Assembly: GCF_016428595.1 (NCBI RefSeq)
Contig: NZ_JAELVQ010000022.1
Coordinates: 1 to 63,855, forward strand
Direction: 5' to 3'
Source: Snuella sedimenti
GTDB lineage: Bacteria > Bacteroidota > Bacteroidia > Flavobacteriales > Flavobacteriaceae
Length of the DNA stretch: 63,855 nucleotides
The notes under the pieces are model-generated. The model saw only the letters and a program-made list of their open reading frames with translations, was not told the origin of the DNA and made no database searches. Shown here in pieces: positions 43,543-51,100 of this stretch; position 1 is the first letter of the stretch, and every line of letters begins with the position of its first letter. A program made the position numbers and the translations under genes.

Positions 43543-44967
43543 ATGACGCCAGAAATTTTTTTGTCAAAAATTAAGGAGTTGCCAGAAGAGTGGGAACCAA
43601 ACCATGTAGGATCAAACGTACTTGCACCTCTGTTTTCATATATCCTCACAGAACCTGTTGTATACAATCAAGGACGTGAGATACTAACAAATAAATTATT
43701 AAGCCTTACTTTAAGTATGGCCAGAAAGCATGCGCCATATTATTCGGAGTTAATACCAGATAAAAATGATTGGCAAGTTGATCAATTGGACGCATTGCCG
43801 ATGATCGACAAATCCGAACTCTATACGCATCATTCCAATATACTTTCTGATGTTACAACATTTGGTTTTGTAACATTTACAACCGGAACAACCAACCAAG
43901 CCCCTTTGTTAATTGAGCGTTCGCAAGAAGAACAATTATACTTACAGAACTTTTTTTCTATTTTACAATCGGATGCACTGAAATCTAAAAAGCTAAAACC
44001 TTTAGGTATTGTTGAAGGTTCTATGAACCACGGAGCTGTTTTGCGGTTACCTGGTATAGGCTATAATTTCATGATTGAACTAACTAAGGACTATGGCGTC
44101 ATTAGAACAGCTTGGTTATTACAAAATAAATTTAACTTCAACGGAATTGAAAACAAGGTAAGCCATATGAATACGACTGTTATGGGCTTGAGTTATTTAC
44201 ATCAGTACCTTACAGAAAATAACATAGAAATCCCATCAGGTCAACTTAAATCCATTACAATTTTTGGATGGCCGGTACCTAAGAGCCGACGTAAAGCATT
44301 TGAAGCTTATTTTAAGGTGCCTATTCATGATAATTACTCAATGTCCGAAATGTTTGGAGGTGCGAAATATTGTCAGGAGTGCGATGGTTATCATTTCGAC
44401 CCGTTTGTTGTTCCCGAGCTTATAGATTTGGAAACCAATAAACAAATTAAAACCGGAACGGGCGAACTTGTTTTAACACCTCTATTTCCCTTTACACAAC
44501 GTTTTGTTTTAATCCGTTACCGTACAGGGGATCTCATTGATGTCAATAAAGCAACTTGTAACAAAGGAATATTAGTCTACCGTTTTAGAGGCCGCTTAAA
44601 ACGCTGTGTAAAAGTAGCCCCTTATATCTATTTTGGAGAAGCTGAAGTTGCCAAATCTATCGATGCAATTACCGAATTGAACAGAGCCCCCTCTGGATTT
44701 CACATTTTTAAGGACAACGATAAAAATAATTGGGCCTTATTTAAAATGATTAAGTCGGGCGATACAATTGAAATTCAGGCCGAACTCAAATCCAACCCCA
44801 TAGAAACACCTACCACTGCATTAAATGTAGAAAAACAAATCTACAATCACATTCTTAATGAGTTACCCGAATCTACTACACATTGGATAAAATCCAACCC
44901 ACAAAAGTTTAAAATTACTTTAAAACCGCCTTTTAGTGTTAAGGAAAGAGATTATTGGAATTTATAA
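43543..44967 (+). CDS. PaaK-like adenylate-forming enzyme
   Basis: 474 residues of the phenylacetate-CoA-ligase/CapK branch. 'FTTGTTNQAP' at about 112 is the phosphate loop; 'DNYSMSEMFGGAKYCQECDGYHFD' (landmarks YSMSEMFG and CQECDGYHFD) is the A5 region with Cys/His that resemble the zinc-site of PaaK-like proteins; 'IRYRTGDLIDV' at about 328 is the A7 motif. The usual GR(S/T)DD of PaaK reads 'GRLKRCVKV', so substrate or acceptor differs. It activates a carboxylic acid as acyl-AMP; CoA, an amine or a carrier may accept it. Second gene of the cluster. Confidence 0.82.
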   Translation: MTPEIFLSKIKELPEEWEPNHVGSNVLAPLFSYILTEPVVYNQGREILTNKLLSLTLSMARKHAPYYSELIPDKNDWQVDQLDALPMIDKSELYTHHSNILSDVTTFGFVTFTTGTTNQAPLLIERSQEEQLYLQNFFSILQSDALKSKKLKPLGIVEGSMNHGAVLRLPGIGYNFMIELTKDYGVIRTAWLLQNKFNFNGIENKVSHMNTTVMGLSYLHQYLTENNIEIPSGQLKSITIFGWPVPKSRRKAFEAYFKVPIHDNYSMSEMFGGAKYCQECDGYHFDPFVVPELIDLETNKQIKTGTGELVLTPLFPFTQRFVLIRYRTGDLIDVNKATCNKGILVYRFRGRLKRCVKVAPYIYFGEAEVAKSIDAITELNRAPSGFHIFKDNDKNNWALFKMIKSGDTIEIQAELKSNPIETPTTALNVEKQIYNHILNELPESTTHWIKSNPQKFKITLKPPFSVKERDYWNL

Positions 44968-44996
44968 ATCATAACTCTAAATATAATAACAAAAGG

Positions 44997-45013
44997 AATT
45001 CAGATTCTGAATT
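44997..45013. promoter_or_regulatory. Perfect inverted repeat AATTCAGATTCTGAATT
   Basis: 8-bp arms with a one-base centre, 13 bases before the ATG of the PurC-like gene. The near-zero loop fits a protein-binding operator better than an RNA hairpin; no operator function is proven. Confidence 0.35.
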
Positions 45014-45025
45014 AAAACATTTAAC

Positions 45026-45748
45026 ATGGAAACACAAACAACAATTAGTGACATTCTAAAAGAAACTCCTGTTGTAAAAGGGAGGAGTAAATACTTGTAC
45101 GACTATGATGCCAACCATTATGTAGCGAAATTAATCCCATCACTATCCAGTTTTACCTATAACCGTCATGAAATGGTTGATAAAACGCAAAATTTGCGTT
45201 TGGATTTTTATGAAATGGCTGTTGCATTACTAAATAAGCATAATATCCCAACAGCTTATGTAAAGCGGTTGGATACAGATGTTTATTTAACACAGAAATG
45301 TACAAGTCCGCCATTTGAAGTGATTGTAAAAAATTACGCCGTTGGTTCTACCCAACGAAAATATCCGGGACTCTTTGACGACAATTACAAATTTTCCAAT
45401 CCTATAGTTAAATTTGATTATAGAATAGATCCTGAAGATTTACCAATAAGTGCAGATTATTTAAGAGAATATGGTGAAGACCCAGAATTACTTAAGAGCT
45501 TAGCTTTAAAGACGAATGATATCTTAAGCGAATGGCTCTACCCAAGAGTGTTAGTAGATTTTTGCCTTATTTTCGGTACTAACAAAGCAGGAGAGGTATG
45601 TATCACATCAGAGATTTCTCCAGATTGTATGCGGCTTAAATCTGAAGCAGGAGCCTCATTGGATAAGGATCTGTTTCGTAGTGGTAAAAACCATCATGAA
45701 ATTGTTGCCGTATGGACAGATTTAATAACAGATTTAAAATCGAAATAA
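45026..45748 (+). CDS. Divergent SAICAR-synthetase-fold ligase (PurC paralogue)
   Basis: 240 residues, clearly of the PurC fold: 'GRSKYLYDYD' (ATP-side GK/RxK), 'PFEVIVKNYAVGSTQRKYPG' (family 'PVEC(V)VRNxAAGS' region), 'VLVDFCLIFG', 'SEISPDCMRL'. Departures from canonical PurC as recalled: the Arg of the RNxxAGS signature is Lys, the 'DFKLEFG' Lys and Glu are Cys and Ile, and the substrate-binding SAGDGA loop is 'SLSSFTYNRHE'. So it is unlikely to make SAICAR; it may form another amide by an acyl-phosphate. Overlaps the next start as TAATG. Confidence 0.8.
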   Translation: METQTTISDILKETPVVKGRSKYLYDYDANHYVAKLIPSLSSFTYNRHEMVDKTQNLRLDFYEMAVALLNKHNIPTAYVKRLDTDVYLTQKCTSPPFEVIVKNYAVGSTQRKYPGLFDDNYKFSNPIVKFDYRIDPEDLPISADYLREYGEDPELLKSLALKTNDILSEWLYPRVLVDFCLIFGTNKAGEVCITSEISPDCMRLKSEAGASLDKDLFRSGKNHHEIVAVWTDLITDLKSK

Positions 45749-46440
45749 TGCACAACAAAACGTTATTGATTACAGGCTCTAACCGTGGTACGGGCTATGG
45801 TATAGCTGAGTATTTTTACAATAAAGGATATACCATTATATCGCTCAACAGAACACTAAAAAAAGAAGCCTGGTTAGGAGAAATTGAGTGCGATCTTCGT
45901 TATCCTGATCGAATTATTGATATATGTGAAGTCCTCGTTGAAAATGATGTATCCATTGATGTATGTATCTTAAACGCCGCTATTAGAAAACTGTCGTTCA
46001 TGGAAGAGATGGCGTATGAAGATTGGAGGGATTCAGTCGCAATTAATTATACTGCAGTTTTTTATCTGTTAAAATCCTTATTGCCTATATTTAAGGTATC
46101 CAAAACCTATGTAACGGTTATGGGAAGCCATGCTGCTAGCCATTATTTTGAGGGAGGTATGGCTTATTGCAGTACTAAGGCAGCATTAAAAGCAATGGTT
46201 GAAGTATTTATACAAGAAACGCGAACCTATGATATACGAACTACTTTGATAAATGCTGGAGCTATTAATAATAGGCCCAAGGGAAATGCAGACAAAAAAA
46301 TACAACCCGAAAGTATTGCCCAGTGTATTTACTCCATTGTTAATTCCAACGCCGATATGCTGTTAGGGGAATTGGAAATACGCCCATCTCAACCATTACA
46401 ATCAAAAGATATGGGAATAATGAAATTACAGTATGTATAA
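45748..46440 (+). CDS. Short-chain dehydrogenase/reductase
   Basis: 230 residues from the ATG at 45748, which shares its A with the TAA of the PurC-like gene (TAATG); an upstream ATG at 45712 lies inside that gene. Rossmann 'LLITGSNRGTGYGIAEYF' (TGxxxGxG), 'LNAAIRKLS' (NAA in place of NNAG), catalytic Ser in 'VMGSHAASH', YxxxK in 'AYCSTKAALKA'. It should oxidise or reduce a hydroxyl or keto group with NAD(P). The 3' end overlaps the HAD gene by eight bases. Cofactor: the charged residue after the second strand is Asn-Arg ('SLNRTL'), suggesting NADP. Confidence 0.87.
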   Translation: MHNKTLLITGSNRGTGYGIAEYFYNKGYTIISLNRTLKKEAWLGEIECDLRYPDRIIDICEVLVENDVSIDVCILNAAIRKLSFMEEMAYEDWRDSVAINYTAVFYLLKSLLPIFKVSKTYVTVMGSHAASHYFEGGMAYCSTKAALKAMVEVFIQETRTYDIRTTLINAGAINNRPKGNADKKIQPESIAQCIYSIVNSNADMLLGELEIRPSQPLQSKDMGIMKLQYV

Positions 46441-47293
46441 AGAGCAGAATTTATCAAATACTATCTTTTATTCAGATCTAGACGGCACTTTATTAAATAA
46501 TAATGCCGAATTATCTCTAGAATGCTCTCAAGGTCTTAAAGGGCTGATAGATAAAGGGTTGTTGTTTGGTGTTGCCAGTGCTCGAAACCTAACCACAATT
46601 GCACGAATGTTACATGGTATATCATTGAGTTTACCTGTAATTAACCTTAACGGGGCATACATTTCAGATATCAACAAAATGCAACATATTCAAATTAACG
46701 GAATTGATCAAGTTATAAAAGAGGATATTCTTGAATCTATTAAAAAGCATAACCGTGGAGTGTTTATTTCTAATCATAAAGATAATAAAGATGGTATCGT
46801 ACATTATGGCTTGAAGAATTTTGGCGAAGAGTGGTATCTTAAAGACAGGAAAAGCTGCAAGGGACAATTGTTAATTTCGGACGATACATTGTCCAACGTG
46901 GCTTCAAGCGAAATCACCTGCTTTACATTTATAGACAATAAAGAACCTCTGGAGGCCTTAAAGGCTACTATTCTTGATAAATACTCCTACGGTGTTGAAG
47001 TCCATTTGTTTGAAAATCAATACTCCAAAGGATGGTACTGGTTAACGGTACACAGCCACTTGGCTAATAAGTCAAAAGCCATTAAGTTTATTATGGAACA
47101 ATATAACTATACAGACAAGCTACTAACGGTTTTTGGCGACAGCATGAACGATTTGGAAATGTTTAATATGGCCGATACGGCCATTGCTGTTAATAATGCC
47201 ATTCCCTGCATTAAAGAAAAATCGACTTTTGTTATTGGTAATAATAATACTGGTAGTGTTGTTAACTATCTAAGCACCCTAAAGCATTATTGA
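46433..47293 (+). CDS. HAD-superfamily phosphatase, Cof type
   Basis: 286 residues. Motif I 'YSDLDGTLLNN' (DxDGT), motif II near 'GVASARN', motif III Lys in 'NKSKAIKFIM', motif IV 'VFGDSMNDLEMF'. A C2 cap (about 85-200) follows the Cof/YidA pattern. Members hydrolyse sugar phosphates, flavin mononucleotide, pyridoxal phosphate and similar. Cap content is unusual in being rich in basic residues ('KKHNRGVFISNHKDNKD'). Overlaps the SDR gene by eight bases; the kinase gene begins 14 bases after the stop. A phosphate-removal step in the same pathway is likely. Confidence 0.87.
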   Translation: MYKEQNLSNTIFYSDLDGTLLNNNAELSLECSQGLKGLIDKGLLFGVASARNLTTIARMLHGISLSLPVINLNGAYISDINKMQHIQINGIDQVIKEDILESIKKHNRGVFISNHKDNKDGIVHYGLKNFGEEWYLKDRKSCKGQLLISDDTLSNVASSEITCFTFIDNKEPLEALKATILDKYSYGVEVHLFENQYSKGWYWLTVHSHLANKSKAIKFIMEQYNYTDKLLTVFGDSMNDLEMFNMADTAIAVNNAIPCIKEKSTFVIGNNNTGSVVNYLSTLKHY

Positions 47294-47307
47294 ATGTTTA
47301 AAGACGA

Positions 47308-48303
47308 ATGGACATCCAACAAATAATAAGCTTATGTCATTCCCCTGTTCTTACAGAAGTTTATGGTTATGAGGAGCGTATTGAAACACATAGTGCCTGG
47401 ATATTATTATGCAATGCCTATGTTTTTAAAATAAAAAAGCCTGTTAAGTTCAGGTTCTTGGATTATTCAGAACTATCAAAACGAAAATTTTACTGTGAGG
47501 AAGAGCTTAGGTTAAACAGTCGGTTTGCTCCTAAAGTATATATAAAAGTATTACCAATTACCGTCCACAATAACAGCTACCATATAGGAGATGATAACAA
47601 GCGTATTATAGACTATGCAGTTATGATGAGGCGCCTAAAAGACAGTTGTTTTCTATCAAATATTTATAAATGTGGTTTATCTATTAAGACAAGTGAACTC
47701 CAACTACTAGCAGCGCAAATAGGGAGCATTCATAAAGCTTCGGATATTTGTTCACAGTTTGATTACAATAAACTAGCACATCGATTAAATCAGGTCTTGG
47801 AATTAGAAGACGATATTTATAAGGTGTTTGGTGTCTCAGGAACAAATTTAATTGAAGCGGTAACACATACTTCCAACCGTTTTTTAAGTACTCATAAGGC
47901 CGTGTTTTCGGAACGGCTCGCTAGGCATTTCATTAGGGGTGTTCATGGTGATCTACATACCGGGAATATTCATATGAGCAATAGGCATATCTCAATTATT
48001 GATTGCATTGAGTTTAATGCAAATTATAGAAACATCGATCTATTGGATGATATTGCGGCAATTTTGGTTGATTTTGATCTATTCAGTAGGGTAGATGACG
48101 CCAATACATTCCTTACTTCGTACAACAAACAACTTAACGCCCCCCACTTTTTTAACCAGAGATTATTAAACTATTACAAAATGCAGCGGGCCGTTACCAG
48201 GTTTAGTGTTTGCTTACTCGACAAAACCAATAGTAAGAATACTGAATGCGCCTATGGCTACTATACATTAATCAAAAATTACTTAAAGCTTCTACATATA
48301 TAA
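47308..48303 (+). CDS. COG2187-type aminoglycoside-phosphotransferase-like kinase
   Basis: 331 residues, kinase-fold APH family. 'NAYVFKIKKPVKFRFLDY' has the ATP-binding Lys; the catalytic loop is 'VHGDLHTGNIHMSN' (HGDxHxxN); the metal-binding segment is 'IIDCIEFNANYRNIDLLDDI' (D-x-IEF). This is the N-terminal part of the family where an APH-like kinase precedes an AAA ATPase (COG2187); here the ATPase part is absent. Small-molecule hydroxyl or peptide is the expected substrate. It is the last gene of the cluster starting at 43056. Confidence 0.82.
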   Translation: MDIQQIISLCHSPVLTEVYGYEERIETHSAWILLCNAYVFKIKKPVKFRFLDYSELSKRKFYCEEELRLNSRFAPKVYIKVLPITVHNNSYHIGDDNKRIIDYAVMMRRLKDSCFLSNIYKCGLSIKTSELQLLAAQIGSIHKASDICSQFDYNKLAHRLNQVLELEDDIYKVFGVSGTNLIEAVTHTSNRFLSTHKAVFSERLARHFIRGVHGDLHTGNIHMSNRHISIIDCIEFNANYRNIDLLDDIAAILVDFDLFSRVDDANTFLTSYNKQLNAPHFFNQRLLNYYKMQRAVTRFSVCLLDKTNSKNTECAYGYYTLIKNYLKLLHI

Positions 48304-48501
48304 CAAAAGTATCTTTTGTTTACTTTTCACTTTCTACATGTTTACACATTAAACATTAATTATCGGCAGGATACCATAAAAGTAAAATTTAGCTTATATT
48401 GGTAATATTAAGTAATTTACAAATAAGTTAAACCGTTTTATACTGTGATCCGAAATTCGATAAGGCTTTTGTATCGAGTAACCAACCTTACGTTAATATC
48501 T

Positions 48502-51096
48502 ATGAGAAGAGCATTCTTGTTATCGCTTGGTATTATTGCTATATTAAGCTGTACTTCTTGTGAAGACCTTGATAACGAAACACCTATAATTGAGCGAATT
48601 ACAATAGACAACATTACACTTCCAGAAGGGTTTACCATTACAAAACTATACCAGCCAATGGCTAACAATCAAGGTTCTTGGGTTAGTATTACAAAAGACG
48701 ATCAAGGATGTTTTTATACATCAGATCAATATGGAAGTATTTACAAATCTACTCTTATTAACAGTCCGGATAAACCAGATAGCTTAAGTGTTGAAAAACT
48801 AGATGTAAGTATTGGTCGTGCTCAAGGATTACTATGGCATAAAAAGGTTTTATACGCCTTGGTCAATTCTATTGACAAAACCATAGAAAGTGGATTATAT
48901 AAAGTTTACGATTCCACTGGTGGGAGGGATTTAAATGCAGTAAAACAATTAAAAGCGATTCATGGTGAAGGAGAACATGGACCCCATAATATTGTGTTAT
49001 CACCAGATGAAACCTCTCTATTTCTGGTTTTTGGCAATCATACAGACATCCCATCTGATGTTAGGGGAGCCGTTCCAGATGTTTGGCACGAAGATAATTT
49101 ACTTCCCGTTATTAAAGACCCTAGCGGACATGCTAACGACAGAATGGCACCAGGAGGCTGGGTTGCCAGGACTGACTTGGAAGGTGAACACTGGACGCTT
49201 ATTAATGTAGGAACAAGAAACACGTATGATTTGGCTTTTAATAGAGATGGTGAATTGTTTGGTTTTGATTCTGATATGGAATATGACATGGGAATGCCTT
49301 GGTACAGACCTATCCGTTTAAACCATATGACTACTGGTGCCGATTACGGTTGGCGTACGGGTACGGGTAAGTTCAAGGATTTTTATCCAGATAACCTTCC
49401 CGGCATTGCCAATCTCGGACAAGGCTCGCCAACTGGCGTAGTAAGCGGTAGTGGTCTTAAATTTCCGGCATATTACCAAAAGGGGCTTTTTCTATTTGAT
49501 TGGAGTTACGGAACTATATACCATGCCAAGCTAAGCCCACAGGGTAGCACATATGAAGCCCAAATTACCGAATTCTTATCCGGGATACCATTACCACTTA
49601 CTAATGGTATAGTAGGGAGTGATGGTGCCTTGTATTTTTTAACGGGTGGCAGACGCCTAGAATCGGGATTTTACAGGGTAAAATATGAAGGCACATTGCA
49701 TTCGGAAATACTAAATCTAAAGGAACGTTCCAAAGGCAAAAAGCAAAGACGTTTACGACAACAACTGGAAGCATTGCATTTAAAACCCTCAGAGACTAAG
49801 CTGCCTTTTATATTGAAATACTTAGACCACGAAGAGCGGTTTATTCGCTTTGCTGCTCGTATTGCTTTGGAACACTTAGATTATGAACTTTGGAAAGATA
49901 AAATACAGCAGAAGTATTCCATAACTAAAACTATCGCTTTAGCCATAGCAATTGCCAGACATGGGAATGACATCGACCGTTTAAAAGCTATGGACATAAT
50001 ATTGGCGATAGATTGGAGTACATTAAAGCCTACAGAAAAAACAGACTTTATAAGAGGGCTCGATTTGTTGTTGGTACGAATGCAACGGCCATTACCAAAT
50101 CACCAATCTGAAAGAATAAAAGAGACCTTACTACCAAGTTATTTAACAGAAACCAATGCAATTAATGAAGAGGTATGTAAAATTTTAAGTTACATCCAAG
50201 CCAGCGAGATTATAGCGCCGACATTAGATGTTATGGAAACAGATTCGGATACAGAAAGCATGAAAGCCTTGTACTTATCTGGAGATATTACACAACGGAG
50301 TGAACAGTACGGAAAGGATGTAGAACAGATGCTACATAACATGCCAAATGCACAACACATAAGTTATGCTAAAAGTTTAAGTTATCTCGGCAAAGGATGG
50401 ACACCCGATTTAAGGGAACGTTATTTTATATGGTACGGCAAAGCGCTTCAAAAAGCCGGCGGAAAGATGTATACAAAGTTTATAAAGGCGATTCGAGAAC
50501 AAGCACTATCGTATGTTCCCGAAGATAGCAAAGCCTACCTTTTGTCATTGTCTGAAATTAAGACACCTGAAAACTTAAATGAAATAGACACTGTTAAACA
50601 ACCAGTTGGTCCGGGGCTAAATTGGACGGTAGAACTGCTTATGTCTGCCTACGAGGCAAATAAGACAAAAGCCGATATAGCGCATGGTAAAAAAATGTTT
50701 AGAGCCACTTTGTGCGTGGCATGCCATAGTATTAAAGGGGAAGGCGGAAGTTCAGGTCCTGAGTTGACCAAAATTGGCTCTAGGTTTTCCGTAGGTGATA
50801 TTGGAGAGGCCATTGTAAATCCTTCGGGAACAATTGGCGACCGCTATCGCTATTCTAACTACTACATGAAAGATGGTTCTGTTGTAACGGGAATTATCAT
50901 CAATAAAGATGAAACTACGTTAGAATTGAGCACCAATGCCTTTTCTTTAGATAGTACTATTGAAATTAAAAACGACAGTATAGTAAAAGTCGAGCCTTCT
51001 CCCATATCGCCTATGCCACCTGGGTTGATTAATAGCATGAATGCTCAGGAGCTCACCGATTTAATAGCCTATATGCTGTCCGCAGCGGGAAAATAA
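48502..51096 (+). CDS. Lipoprotein with glucose/sorbosone-dehydrogenase propeller, HEAT-like region and PVC-type cytochrome c
   Basis: 864 residues from the ATG at 48502, giving a lipobox (LGIIAILSCTSC). A six-blade GSDH-like propeller (about 45-380) has 'GEGEHGPHNIVLSPDETSL', 'NTYDLAFNRDGELFGFDSDME' (landmarks NRDGELFGFD) and 'TTGADYGWRTGTGKF'. A helical HEAT-like part (about 400-690) follows. The C-terminal haem domain has 'CVACHSIKGEGGSSGPEL' (CxxCH) at about 739. Combined, it fits the PVC-type membrane-bound c-type cytochrome family; it may oxidise a sugar or alcohol in the periplasm. Substrate unknown. Confidence 0.87.
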   Translation: MRRAFLLSLGIIAILSCTSCEDLDNETPIIERITIDNITLPEGFTITKLYQPMANNQGSWVSITKDDQGCFYTSDQYGSIYKSTLINSPDKPDSLSVEKLDVSIGRAQGLLWHKKVLYALVNSIDKTIESGLYKVYDSTGGRDLNAVKQLKAIHGEGEHGPHNIVLSPDETSLFLVFGNHTDIPSDVRGAVPDVWHEDNLLPVIKDPSGHANDRMAPGGWVARTDLEGEHWTLINVGTRNTYDLAFNRDGELFGFDSDMEYDMGMPWYRPIRLNHMTTGADYGWRTGTGKFKDFYPDNLPGIANLGQGSPTGVVSGSGLKFPAYYQKGLFLFDWSYGTIYHAKLSPQGSTYEAQITEFLSGIPLPLTNGIVGSDGALYFLTGGRRLESGFYRVKYEGTLHSEILNLKERSKGKKQRRLRQQLEALHLKPSETKLPFILKYLDHEERFIRFAARIALEHLDYELWKDKIQQKYSITKTIALAIAIARHGNDIDRLKAMDIILAIDWSTLKPTEKTDFIRGLDLLLVRMQRPLPNHQSERIKETLLPSYLTETNAINEEVCKILSYIQASEIIAPTLDVMETDSDTESMKALYLSGDITQRSEQYGKDVEQMLHNMPNAQHISYAKSLSYLGKGWTPDLRERYFIWYGKALQKAGGKMYTKFIKAIREQALSYVPEDSKAYLLSLSEIKTPENLNEIDTVKQPVGPGLNWTVELLMSAYEANKTKADIAHGKKMFRATLCVACHSIKGEGGSSGPELTKIGSRFSVGDIGEAIVNPSGTIGDRYRYSNYYMKDGSVVTGIIINKDETTLELSTNAFSLDSTIEIKNDSIVKVEPSPISPMPPGLINSMNAQELTDLIAYMLSAAGK

Positions 51097-51100
51097 AACA

